Below are positions 1-6,206 of a stretch of 6,558 bases of DNA, in pieces. Under the pieces are notes generated by a model. The model saw nothing but the letters and a program-made list of their open reading frames with translations, did no database searches and was not told the origin of the DNA. The position numbers were made by a program, and so were the translations under genes. Numbering within the stretch: position 1 is the first letter of the stretch; every line of letters begins with the position of its first letter. The stretch comes from Thermococcaceae archaeon (GTDB taxonomy: Archaea > Methanobacteriota_B > Thermococci > Thermococcales > Thermococcaceae), in NCBI GenBank assembly GCA_026986455.1, contig JALSON010000361.1:1-6558 (forward strand). Reading direction: 5' to 3'.

Positions 1-620
1 CCGTCAACAAGAAGCGCAGGAAGGAGGTCAAACCTGTCGCAAACTACCTCCTCGTTCGCGGTGCCGGAACCTACCCCGACATACCCATGAAGTTCACCGA
101 ACAGTGGAAGGTGAGAGCGGGGGCAGTTATAGCGGTCTCGCTCGTTAAGGGCGTCGCAAGGGCGATAGGCTTTGACGTATACACGCCGGAAGGAGCCACC
201 GGCGAGTACAACACCGACGAGATGGCGAAAGCGAGGAAGGTTGTTGAGCTCCTCAAGGAGTACGACTTCGTTTTCCTTCACTTCAAGCCGACTGACGCTG
301 CAGGCCACGACAACAATCCAAAGCTAAAGGCCGAGATGATAGAGAAGGCCGACAGGATGATCGGCTACATAGTTGAACACATTGACCTTGAGAACGTCGT
401 TATGGCCATAACCGGCGACCATTCAACGCCCTGCGAAGTCATGAACCACAGCGGCGATCCCGTTCCGGTTCTCATCGCAGGTGGAGGAGTCAGAGCTGAC
501 TACACCGAGAGCTTTGGTGAAAGGGAATGCATGCGCGGTGGTCTCGGACGGATCAAGGGGCATGACATAGTGCCGATAATGATGGATCTCATGAACCGTT
601 CTGAAAAGTTCGGAGCTTAG
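1..620 (+). CDS. apgM: 2,3-bisphosphoglycerate-independent phosphoglycerate mutase, archaeal type (C-terminal half, 5' partial)
   Basis: This enzyme interconverts 3-phosphoglycerate and 2-phosphoglycerate in cytosolic glycolysis and gluconeogenesis. The frame is open from base 3 through 205 codons to TAG at 618-620; the internal ATG at 87 is not the start, because the conserved NYLLVRGAG stretch lies upstream of it. The family is about 410 residues, so roughly the N-terminal half, including the catalytic serine and its metal ligands, is outside the window. Alkaline-phosphatase-superfamily metal sites are visible: DAAGHDNN (Asp codon 294, His codon 306), GDHSTPC (Asp codon 417, His codon 420) and NHSGDPVP (His codon 447). 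These match the Asp-x3-His, Asp-His and His ligands of bacterial iPGM. The end, KGHDIVPIMMDLMNRS, is intact and typical of archaeal ApgM. A T-rich tract follows at once and the next gene has its own promoter, so this is probably the last gene of its transcript. No oddity is seen in the visible half. Confidence 0.95.
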   Translation, partial: VNKKRRKEVKPVANYLLVRGAGTYPDIPMKFTEQWKVRAGAVIAVSLVKGVARAIGFDVYTPEGATGEYNTDEMAKARKVVELLKEYDFVFLHFKPTDAAGHDNNPKLKAEMIEKADRMIGYIVEHIDLENVVMAITGDHSTPCEVMNHSGDPVPVLIAGGGVRADYTESFGERECMRGGLGRIKGHDIVPIMMDLMNRSEKFGA

Positions 621-634
621 CTTCCTCCTTTCAC

Positions 635-656
635 TTTTTGGGTTTTTTTGCTTTTT
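635..656 (+). terminator. T-tract terminator after apgM
   Basis: Three closely spaced T runs (5 at 635-639, 7 at 643-649, 5 at 652-656) start 15 bases after the apgM stop. Archaeal RNA polymerase terminates at such U-rich stretches without needing a hairpin, and no strong stem precedes it here. Confidence 0.7.
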
Positions 657-771
657 AAATGCTCCTTAAGCTTTTGTATTCCCTTCTCCATTTCCCTGCA
701 GTTCAGCCTGCGGTTGAATTGTTCCGAATGTACCGGTTTTTAAACTCCCCTATCCCTGCATCTTCCCAAAA

Positions 772-787
772 CCGAAAACTTTATAAA
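772..787 (+). promoter_or_regulatory. BRE/TATA promoter of the DUF2202 gene
   Basis: A purine-rich BRE (CCGAAAAC, 772-779) runs into TTTATAAA (780-787), a close match to the archaeal TFB/TBP recognition element. Initiation would be expected about 25 bases downstream of the TATA centre, near 809-811, giving a leader of about 27-30 nucleotides before the ATG at 838. A weaker TATA-like stretch, TTTTTAAA (736-743), lies further up and is not needed. Confidence 0.75.
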
Positions 788-794
788 GTCTGCA

Positions 795-824
795 TGCATA
801 TGTAATATTGAAGTTACATATGCA
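795..824. promoter_or_regulatory. Perfect 11-bp inverted repeat over the predicted transcription start (putative operator)
   Basis: TGCATATGTAA (795-805) and TTACATATGCA (814-824) are perfect reverse complements separated by 8 bases. The dyad centre, 809.5, coincides with the start site predicted from the TATA box at 780-787. It therefore sits where a bound dimeric regulator would block RNA polymerase. If initiation is near 810, the left arm is not transcribed, so an RNA hairpin hiding the ribosome binding site at 824-830 is less likely than a DNA operator. It does not resemble the Thermococcales motifs I know for SurR, Phr or TrmBL1. The bound protein is unknown. Confidence 0.6.
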
Positions 825-837
825 GGAGGTTGAAAAC

Positions 838-1641
838 ATGAGAAAGAAAATATTTGGAATCGGGTTGCTGGTGCTGGCCCTGTTCGGGCTGGTGATAGGA
901 GGGGCAGCCGCCTACAGAGGAATGCCCGGGCCAAACCCCGAGGCACCGCAGACATATGCGGAGGAATACAGCATGCCGCTGAGCGACGAGGAGGCCAGCG
1001 GGCTTATTTACATGGTCGAGGAGGAGAAGCTCGCAAGGGACGTCTACCTCACGCTGTACAACGAAACCGGTCTGAGCGTGTTTGAAAAGATAGCCTGGAG
1101 CGAGCAGATGCACATGGATGCAGTGCTTTCACTGATAGAGAAGTACAACCTAACCGCACCCCAGACGCTTGAGCAGGTCGGCGTCTTCCAGAACGAGGAA
1201 CTTCAGGCGCTCTACGACAGGCTCGTTGAAACAGGAAGCCAGAACACAACGGAGGCCCTCAAGGTGGGGGCACTCATAGAGGAGACTGACATAAAGGATC
1301 TTCAGAACTGGCTCGCCAAGACCGACAACGAGGACATCGAGCAGGTGTATGAACACCTAATGGCCGGCAGCGAAAACCACCTGAGGGCATTTGTGAGGAA
1401 CCTTGAAGCCTACGGCGTTGCCTACGAGCCTCAGGTGCTTGGAGAGGAACAGGTTCAGGATATACTGAGCTCAACCGGTGAGCACGGTCATGGTATGATG
1501 GGTGGTAAAGGAAAAGGCCACGGCAGGAACGGCATGGGAAGAATGGATGGAGAACACAGAGGAATGCACGGCACGGGGCAGAAAACCCACAGAGGAGACG
1601 GCATGAGGGGCGAAGCCTGCGGCATGGGCTTTGAGGACTGA
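838..1641 (+). CDS. DUF2202 ferritin-like protein, membrane-anchored or secreted, with Gly/His/Met-rich tail
   Basis: The protein has 267 residues. ATG 838 is chosen because AGGAGGT (824-830) lies 7 bases upstream and translation then begins with a signal-like end (MRKK followed by a hydrophobic stretch, residues 5-25); in-frame TTG 808 and ATG 820 lack this. Residues about 50-195 carry the DUF2202 pattern: VEEEKLARDVY (60-70), SEQMHMDAV (88-96), LIEETDIKDL (146-155) and GSENHLRAF (177-185). The Glu and His residues in them (E61-63, E89, H92, E148/E149, E179, H181) are the likely metal ligands of a four-helix ferritin-like fold; that assignment comes from the family pattern. Residues 213-267 form a low-complexity tail with 19 Gly, 7 Met, 6 His and the only Cys (C261), which suggests metal binding. 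The protein probably acts outside the membrane, either anchored by the N-terminal helix or cleaved near AAAY. The gene appears monocistronic. The biochemical role of DUF2202 is unknown to me; metal handling or redox protection is a guess. Confidence 0.85.
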   Translation: MRKKIFGIGLLVLALFGLVIGGAAAYRGMPGPNPEAPQTYAEEYSMPLSDEEASGLIYMVEEEKLARDVYLTLYNETGLSVFEKIAWSEQMHMDAVLSLIEKYNLTAPQTLEQVGVFQNEELQALYDRLVETGSQNTTEALKVGALIEETDIKDLQNWLAKTDNEDIEQVYEHLMAGSENHLRAFVRNLEAYGVAYEPQVLGEEQVQDILSSTGEHGHGMMGGKGKGHGRNGMGRMDGEHRGMHGTGQKTHRGDGMRGEACGMGFED

Positions 1642-1653
1642 TGCCCCTCCGGT

Positions 1654-1669
1654 ATTTTCTTTTTTCTTT
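1654..1669 (+). terminator. T-rich terminator after the DUF2202 gene
   Basis: A pyrimidine stretch dominated by T (TTTTCTTTTTTCTTT) starts 13 bases after the stop codon, as expected for an archaeal intrinsic terminator. No strong hairpin is apparent. Confidence 0.6.
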
Positions 1670-1701
1670 GAAATCCCGGCTACCGACCTTCACCTAGGCA
1701 G

Positions 1702-1717
1702 GCGAAAAGCATAATTA
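1702..1717 (+). promoter_or_regulatory. Probable promoter of the aldo/keto reductase gene
   Basis: A purine-rich BRE-like element (GCGAAAA, 1702-1708) is followed by GCATAATTA (1709-1717). Initiation about 25 bases on would fall near 1737-1740, leaving a leader of only about 10 bases that still includes GGTGGG (1740-1745) ahead of the ATG at 1749. The TATA match is imperfect. Confidence 0.5.
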
Positions 1718-1748
1718 GGCTGAATTCCCTATTCTGAACGGTGGGAGC

Positions 1749-2591
1749 ATGAAGCGGATTCCGGTTTTCGATGATCTTAAAAGGATAGGCGATTTCAGAG
1801 TCACATCCATCGGCATGGGGACGTGGGGCATAGGCGGACGGGAACGGCCAGACCGCAGCCGCGACAGGGAGAGTGTTGAGGCTCTCCGCTACGGCCTTGA
1901 GCTCGGGATAAACCTAATAGACACTGCGGAGTTCTACGGTGCCGGACACAGCGAGGAGCTCGTTGGGAAAGCCATAGAAGGCTTCGAGCGTGAAGAACTC
2001 TTCATCGTCAGCAAGGTGTGGCCCACGCACTTCGGCTATGAGAGCGCAAAGAAGGCCGCGCGGGCGAGTGCAAGGAGACTGGGCACGTACATAGACCTCT
2101 ACCTCCTCCACTGGCCGGTTGATGACTTTGGGAGGATAGAGGAGACGCTTCACGCTCTGGAGGAGCTCGTTGATGAGGGACTTATCAGATACATAGGCGT
2201 GAGCAACTTCAACCTTGAGCTTCTCAAGCGCTCCCAGGAGGCCATGAGGAGGTATGAGATAGTTGCCAATCAGGTCAAGTACTCTCTGAAGGACAGGTGG
2301 CCCGAAAATAGCGGACTGCTCGACTACATGAAAAGGGAAAAGATTGCTCTGATGGCATACACTCCCCTTGAAAAGGGCTCCCTCGCCAGAAACCGGTGCT
2401 TGGCTGAAATTGGAAAACCCTACGGCAGAACCGCCGCCCAGGTGGCCCTGAACTATCTAATCTGGGAGGATAACGTTATTGCGATTCCGAAAGCCGGGAG
2501 AAAGACTCACGTTGAAGAAAACGCCGGAGCCATGGGATGGAGGCTCTCGAAGGAGGACAGGGAGAAAGCGAGAGGGTGCATGATGCAGTAA
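1749..2591 (+). CDS. Aldo/keto reductase
   Basis: This is an NAD(P)H-dependent oxidoreductase of the aldo/keto reductase superfamily, a cytosolic TIM barrel that reduces aldehydes or ketones to alcohols. It has 280 residues, normal for prokaryotic members. The catalytic tetrad is complete: D58 and Y63 in NLIDTAEFYGAGHSEE, K89 in FIVSKVW, and H121 in LLHWP. Further family landmarks are GVSNFN (150-155), YTPLEKGSL (204-212) and the cofactor-phosphate-binding stretch IPKAGRKTHVEEN (246-258); the latter usually accompanies NADPH use. ATG 1749 follows GGTGGG (1740-1745). The N-terminus has the expected beta-hairpin and GMGTWGIGG entry to strand 1, so the start is sound. The gene stands alone between its own promoter and a converging minus-strand reading frame ending ten bases away. 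The substrate cannot be told from sequence. Confidence 0.93.
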   Translation: MKRIPVFDDLKRIGDFRVTSIGMGTWGIGGRERPDRSRDRESVEALRYGLELGINLIDTAEFYGAGHSEELVGKAIEGFEREELFIVSKVWPTHFGYESAKKAARASARRLGTYIDLYLLHWPVDDFGRIEETLHALEELVDEGLIRYIGVSNFNLELLKRSQEAMRRYEIVANQVKYSLKDRWPENSGLLDYMKREKIALMAYTPLEKGSLARNRCLAEIGKPYGRTAAQVALNYLIWEDNVIAIPKAGRKTHVEENAGAMGWRLSKEDREKARGCMMQ

Positions 2592-2601
2592 TGCACATCT
2601 C

Positions 2602-2899
2602 TCATTTAACCTGCATGAAGCTCATCAGCATGTAGAATATGAAGTAGCTAGCAAAAGCTATCCGGGTTAAAGCCCTCTTCACCCACGGGGTGGGCTTTCT
2701 GAGAAGCTTCATAATACTTGCAAGGATACCGCAGAGTATTAACGTGGGAATAGAAGGTGCATAAGATAAAAGAGCATGTCAGGAAGTGCTCTATCTATGC
2801 CAAGGGTGTCAAATATAGCTACAGTAAAAACAGCATAAAAGGGGAAAAGATAAACAAAATAATCCCGAAAGCCACAATTATTATGGTATCTCTTTCCAT
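2602..2899 (-). pseudogene. Small membrane protein gene broken by two frameshifts (pseudogene or sequencing error)
   Basis: Read leftward, ATG 2899 follows a good ribosome binding site (AGGTGA, complement of 2905-2910, 5 bases upstream). Frame 1 gives MERDTIIIVAFG, then IILFIFSPFM, and stops at 2819-2821. The sense continues in a second frame (AVFTVAIFDTLGIDRALPD, then MLFYL) that stops at 2739-2741. It continues in a third frame (APSIPTLILCGILASIMKLL, then RKPTPWVKRALTRIAFASYF and IFYMLMSFMQVK) to TGA at 2602-2604. Each switch equals loss of one base. The first lies between about 2821 and 2848, within homopolymer runs; the second lies between 2742 and 2778. Restored, the product would be about 99 residues with three hydrophobic segments and a basic loop between the second and third. 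I do not recognise the family. The intact ribosome binding site, promoter and open third frame argue for very recent decay or base-calling error in homopolymers. Confidence 0.65.
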
Positions 2900-2969
2900 G
2901 AGATTCACCTGAGGGGGGCATGTTTCCACGGCAGCTGGGCAGTTCCCCACCGAATACTATGGGGATAGG

Positions 2970-2978
2970 TTTAAAAAG
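2970..2978 (-). promoter_or_regulatory. TATA-like element for the broken membrane-protein gene
   Basis: On the minus strand this reads CTTTTTAAA. Initiation about 25 bases downstream would fall near 2949, giving a leader of about 50 bases before ATG 2899. The BRE position is A/T-rich and not a strong match. The same T5 run could also help end transcription of the cluster whose last stop is at 3002. Confidence 0.4.
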
Positions 2979-3001
2979 TTATTAAAGTATTGGGAGAGCA
3001 T

Positions 3002-3727
3002 TTACCCCTTCAGAAACGCCTCGACAAGGTTCCTCGTCTCGTTGAAGGCCTCAAGCGGGATTCCCTTCGGCAGGCCGCCGATTTCTCCTTTCACGTCCTT
3101 GAGAACGCCCTCCCCAGCACCGAGGAACATGCCCTCACTGACTATTCCGCGGAAGCTGGCCGGCGGGAGCAGGGCAACGGCAACACGGTTGCCCTCCTTC
3201 ACCGTCAGGTCGTTGGTGACAACTGTTATCGCCCTGTCGCCAATGTTCACGTTGGTAACAAGCAGCCTGTCGGCATTCGGGTGCTTTCCGACGCTCATGA
3301 CCTCGCCGACCTTTATATCGACGGCTATAACGGGGTCATTTATCTTGCCGAGAGCTAAGCGTTTATCGAGGCCGAGGATCGTGTTGAGGAAGAAGCGCAC
3401 TTTGGCCGCTGCCTCTTCCACCTTCTCACGCTCGCTTTTATCCGCTAAGCTGATGAACTTGTGGTGCCAGTCCTCCCCTCCAAGGGCTTCGATTATACCG
3501 CTGGCCTTTTCCTTAAGTGCCTTCATCTGCGGTGTTTCAATCAGCTCCTTCGGCTCGATGTAGGAATAACGCATCGCCTGTATCTCCGGGAGCATCTCCT
3601 TCGCTAATTGAATCGCTCCCTTCTTGTTCCACTTCCCCTTGAACTTCGCGTGTTCCACAGTCTTCAGGAACAGCTCCACGCTCTTCTCCGCCACCAGTAA
3701 GCGGTAATCCTTACTCGTGTCCCACAT
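3002..3727 (-). CDS. tRNA-binding OB-fold protein with an unrecognised N-terminal domain
   Basis: The protein has 241 residues. ATG 3727 is preferred over GTG 3736 because GGTGA lies 5 bases upstream of the ATG and nothing comparable precedes the GTG. Residues about 134-235 match the EMAP II/Trbp111/MetRS C-terminal tRNA-binding OB fold: [20 protein letters not shown] (137-156), [16 protein letters not shown] (159-174) and [11 protein letters not shown] (197-207). In that family the domain binds tRNA structure without strong sequence choice, alone or attached to aminoacyl-tRNA synthetases. Residues 1-130 are charged and largely helical in character (for example [20 protein letters not shown], 12-31) and I do not recognise them. 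No synthetase catalytic motifs are present. At 241 residues it is about twice the length of a stand-alone Trbp111 or archaeal MetRS beta protein. The start overlaps the upstream gene's end by 17 bases, suggesting translational coupling. It is likely a cytosolic RNA-binding protein; its partner is unknown. Confidence 0.85.
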   Translation of the reverse strand: MWDTSKDYRLLVAEKSVELFLKTVEHAKFKGKWNKKGAIQLAKEMLPEIQAMRYSYIEPKELIETPQMKALKEKASGIIEALGGEDWHHKFISLADKSEREKVEEAAAKVRFFLNTILGLDKRLALGKINDPVIAVDIKVGEVMSVGKHPNADRLLVTNVNIGDRAITVVTNDLTVKEGNRVAVALLPPASFRGIVSEGMFLGAGEGVLKDVKGEIGGLPKGIPLEAFNETRNLVEAFLKG

Positions 3728-4784
3728 TCCTCTCACCCCATATCGCCTTCAGGATTTTGCTCTTAACGCTTTCGTTTTTTATAACGTCGAGTATCTCCAA
3801 TGCCTTCCGTTTATCTCCCCTCCGGGCATACATGAGTGCTATCCTTCCGAGAACCCTGTCGCTTATCTCCTCATCCTTTATTATTCCCGCAATATTGAGT
3901 GCATCATCCAGGAGCCCGAGCTTTATGAGGCGGTATGCCACCCCTTCCAGCGCAATATCCTTCGGTCTGATGTCCTGAAGGAACATCATGTCATAGGCAT
4001 CTTTAAGCAGGACCCTGGCCAGCCGCTCCTGCCCGTGGAGGAAAAGCCAGTATGCGACGTTCATCAGTGCCACCGGCTTTTCCTCATCCTGAAGGTATCT
4101 GACGGCAAAGACCGCCTTATCTATATCCCCGATTTCCAGGAATTTTGTCACAGCGACGCTTCCCTCTTTTAGAACGTCCTCGATTGTCCTGATTTTTTCA
4201 TTCACCATCGAGGCTGTGAGCCGTTTGTTTATGATGAGATGGATGTCCCTTGCCAGACTGTAGAATTTCAGTGCCCTTCTGTCATGGATATGATCCGCCC
4301 CCTCCATTATGGCGTCAGCGAGCGCGGAGAACATGGAGACAACAGCTGAATACGGCTCTCCCGACCTTTCAATAACCTCAACCGCCCGGGTGTAATAATG
4401 ATAAGCATCATCCACGAGGCCCGCAAGGATCATCATACCCGCTATATGGGCAAGGGCATCGGCACGCCATTTAGAGAGCTCCATTCCCTCCGCCAGATGC
4501 ACGGCCTCCTCAAAGTAGTGCCATCCCGTCGTTTCTGCCCCCGTGCTGTAAAGCGCCTCCGCAGCAGCGCTCAGTGCCTTAACCCGGTCAATGGGATTTG
4601 TTATATCGTTTATTGCATCGTTTATACAGGCCAGCACGAGGTTGTAATCCTCCACGTTTCTCACGTATTTCAAAATCAGCGAGAGTATCTCCACGGTGAT
4701 GAGGGGATTCCCCGCATCGAGGGCAAACTTCAAAGCCCCCTCAACATCCCCCTCTTCCAGGCGCTCCTTTACAATGTCCAGCAT
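3711..4784 (-). CDS. TPR-like helical-repeat protein (downstream paralog)
   Basis: The protein has 357 residues and is predicted to be an all-helical solenoid. Repeating units with small residues at TPR-like spacing include [16 protein letters not shown] (10-25), [18 protein letters not shown] (122-139), [19 protein letters not shown] (217-235), [17 protein letters not shown] (290-306) and [17 protein letters not shown] (319-335). No catalytic motif, signal peptide or membrane segment is visible, so a cytosolic scaffold or interaction role is inferred. ATG 4784 is chosen because GGTGG precedes it by 5 bases and the N-terminus then aligns with that of the upstream paralog; GTG 4793 has no ribosome binding site. 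Residues 168-337 align without gaps with 163-332 of the neighbour, with about 70 identities in 170 by hand count, so the two arose by tandem duplication. Its end overlaps the tRNA-binding gene by 17 bases. Confidence 0.8.
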   Translation of the reverse strand: MLDIVKERLEEGDVEGALKFALDAGNPLITVEILSLILKYVRNVEDYNLVLACINDAINDITNPIDRVKALSAAAEALYSTGAETTGWHYFEEAVHLAEGMELSKWRADALAHIAGMMILAGLVDDAYHYYTRAVEVIERSGEPYSAVVSMFSALADAIMEGADHIHDRRALKFYSLARDIHLIINKRLTASMVNEKIRTIEDVLKEGSVAVTKFLEIGDIDKAVFAVRYLQDEEKPVALMNVAYWLFLHGQERLARVLLKDAYDMMFLQDIRPKDIALEGVAYRLIKLGLLDDALNIAGIIKDEEISDRVLGRIALMYARRGDKRKALEILDVIKNESVKSKILKAIWGERNVGHE

Positions 4785-4837
4785 ACCACCCACCGTTATG
4801 TGAAGTGAGACCCCATCATAAAAAAGGGTATCGGAAG
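4785..4837 (-). other. 53-base spacer between the TPR-like paralogs, with a T6 run
   Basis: This is the only sizeable gap in the minus-strand cluster. On the minus strand it contains CCCTTTTTTATG (T6 at 4825-4820), which could be a partial terminator for the upstream genes or a TATA-like element for the downstream pair. GGTGGGTGGT just before ATG 4784 includes the ribosome binding site. Neither promoter nor terminator is strong enough to call on its own. Confidence 0.35.
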
Positions 4838-5884
4838 TTAAGTCTCTCCGGACTTCAGTTCCTCCAGAATGCTTATTCTGATTTCCTCATCCTGAATGCC
4901 CTCAGCAATCGACAGGGCTCTATTTATCTCCCCTCTCCTTGCGTAGGATATGGCAATATCTCCCAGCAATCCGGATGCCCTCTTTTCGTCCTGAATTATT
5001 CCCGTTATCGTGAGGGCTTCCTCCAGAAGTCCGATTCTCAGGAACCGTCTCCCGACACTTTCAAGCTCGCTGTCATCTGGTTTGAATTTTCCAACCAGGA
5101 TTGTGTTAAGGGCATCTTCAAGAACCGACCTGCCAAGCCCCCTGTACTCATGGAGAAAGAGCCAGTAGGATATTTCGAGGAGTGAGAATGCCTTCTCCCG
5201 TGGAGGCAGAAAGCGGGTCATCTTCATTGCCCTCTCTATATCCCCCATGTTAATCAGGTCAACGATTGCCGCACTCTTTCTCTTGAGAACATCCTCCACA
5301 AGCTTCATTTTCTCCTCCAGCACCTCCACCTGGAGGGTGAAGCGTATTGAGGTGTAGAGCTCTCTTGCCAGTCTGTAGAAGTCGAGGGCTCTCTCCGTTG
5401 GAGTTTCGTCTCCCGTTTTTTCTATCAGGCGGGCAATCTTTATAAGTGCCAGTATGACCTCGGAGTAGAGTGCCCTTGAAAACTGGAGCTGCTCAACAGC
5501 GAGCCTGAAGTACTTGTAGGAGTCGCTGTATCTATCGGAGAGGGCAAGATTCTGGGCTATGGCAGCAAACACCTCAGCCTTGACCTTGGGCGACCTCAGG
5601 GAATCCGCCATCTGAATCGCAGACTCAAATGCTTTTTCAGCCTCCTTATCCCTGTCAAGGAGGTAGAGGGCACGGCCCAGAAGGGACATGGCGACGATTT
5701 TTTCGGGTGTTGAGGTTATCTCATCCAGTGCATCCAGCATCGGGGGAAGTACATCCTCCCTTCGGGAGATTTCGACAACAGCAACCAGAGTTTTCAATCG
5801 CTTCACAGGATTCTCTATCTCCCCTGCTTTTTTCACGGCTCCCCTTACATCACCAACCTCAGCGAGATGGATTATCTCATCCAC
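4838..5884 (-). CDS. TPR-like helical-repeat protein (upstream paralog)
   Basis: The protein has 348 residues from GTG 5884. That start is chosen over GTG 5956 because GGAGGT (complement of 5891-5896) lies 6 bases upstream, it cuts overlap with the preceding gene from 80 to 8 bases, and the resulting N-terminus (MDEIIHLAEVGDVRGAVKKA) aligns with its paralog. The sequence is helical throughout, with repeat-like units at AEVGDVRGAVKKAGEIE (8-24), DRDKEAEKAFESAIQMAD (77-94), DRYSDSYKYFRLAVEQL (117-133), NMGDIERAMKMTRFL (212-226), GLLEEALTITGIIQDE (285-300) and YARRGEINRALSIAEGIQDE (314-333). The pattern resembles TPR or SEL1-type solenoids that mediate protein contacts. No enzyme motif, signal or membrane segment is seen. 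The YWLFLH motif (240-245) and YARRG (314-318) are shared exactly with the downstream paralog. A cytosolic scaffold role is inferred; the partner is unknown. Confidence 0.8.
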   Translation of the reverse strand: MDEIIHLAEVGDVRGAVKKAGEIENPVKRLKTLVAVVEISRREDVLPPMLDALDEITSTPEKIVAMSLLGRALYLLDRDKEAEKAFESAIQMADSLRSPKVKAEVFAAIAQNLALSDRYSDSYKYFRLAVEQLQFSRALYSEVILALIKIARLIEKTGDETPTERALDFYRLARELYTSIRFTLQVEVLEEKMKLVEDVLKRKSAAIVDLINMGDIERAMKMTRFLPPREKAFSLLEISYWLFLHEYRGLGRSVLEDALNTILVGKFKPDDSELESVGRRFLRIGLLEEALTITGIIQDEKRASGLLGDIAISYARRGEINRALSIAEGIQDEEIRISILEELKSGET

Positions 5885-6206
5885 CCCTCGACCTCCTGTC
5901 CCATTCTTCAAGCATGAGGTCAAGAGCGAGGAGATTCGTGAGCTTAAGCCTGACACTCCTCTCCTCCCAGTCTATGCTACCCTTAAAATCGTTGAGGAGG
6001 TCAAAAACCTTCTCCGCTTCCCTGGCCGGAAGGTTCCTTCCGTAGAACTCCTCACCGCAGTGAGGGCATTTAAAAACAAAATCCCCGAGACTTTCCATAA
6101 AGGCGTTTCTGTCCTTTAAAATCTCCCTGAAATCCTCAAGTTCAAGCATCTGTTCAACAAGCTCCTCCCATTTAAGGGCCCTTCCACACAGCGGACACCT
6201 CGCCAT
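5877..6206 (-). CDS. Small zinc-ribbon protein with split CxxC pairs
   Basis: The protein has 109 residues. ATG 6206 directly follows the TGA of the DHH gene (6207-6209), and its ribosome binding site (GAGGGGG, complement of 6212-6218) lies inside that gene. Two CxxC pairs, CPLC (C4, C7) and CPHC (C47, C50), frame a charged helical insert and form a probable single zinc ribbon in which a helical arm of about 40 residues separates the knuckles. Residues 60-109 are helical and charged, ending in EEWDRRSRGG. Such ribbons usually bind nucleic acid or protein partners. No enzymatic motif is present and I do not recognise a named family. The adjacent and 8-base-overlapping junctions on its two sides suggest translation coupled to both the DHH phosphoesterase and the first TPR-like protein. 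Confidence 0.82.
   Translation of the reverse strand: MARCPLCGRALKWEELVEQMLELEDFREILKDRNAFMESLGDFVFKCPHCGEEFYGRNLPAREAEKVFDLLNDFKGSIDWEERSVRLKLTNLLALDLMLEEWDRRSRGG

Noticed and set aside
728..805. A 25-codon open frame upstream of the DUF2202 gene
   Set aside because: There is no ribosome binding site, it runs through the BRE/TATA promoter, and its composition is not protein-like.
808..837. In-frame extension of the DUF2202 protein to TTG 808 or ATG 820
   Set aside because: These codons lie within the palindrome and the ribosome binding site itself, and ATG 838 has an ideal AGGAGGT and begins with a proper signal-like sequence.
1274..1693. 139-codon minus-strand open frame opposite the DUF2202 gene
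   Set aside because: Its Arg/Cys/Pro/Ser-rich composition is typical of antisense translation, and the plus-strand frame has clear family motifs.
2669..2698. Inverted repeat AAAGCCC/GGGCTTT as a terminator for the aldo/keto reductase
   Set aside because: It lies inside the coding part of the minus-strand broken gene, is not followed by a T run on the plus strand, and its sequence is explained by codons for KPTPWVKRAL.
2739..2921. The 60-codon minus-strand open frame taken as a complete gene
   Set aside because: Its start region overlaps the ribosome binding site of ATG 2899 in another frame and its first 20 residues are not protein-like; only its middle part belongs to the broken membrane-protein gene.
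3042..3563. 173-codon plus-strand open frame opposite the tRNA-binding gene
   Set aside because: It is a shadow of the opposite gene, rich in Ser/Pro/Thr/Leu, with no ribosome binding site or domain.
5688..6119. 143-codon plus-strand open frame spanning the zinc-ribbon and TPR-like genes
   Set aside because: It crosses the antisense of two supported genes, has no ribosome binding site and has no recognisable protein features.
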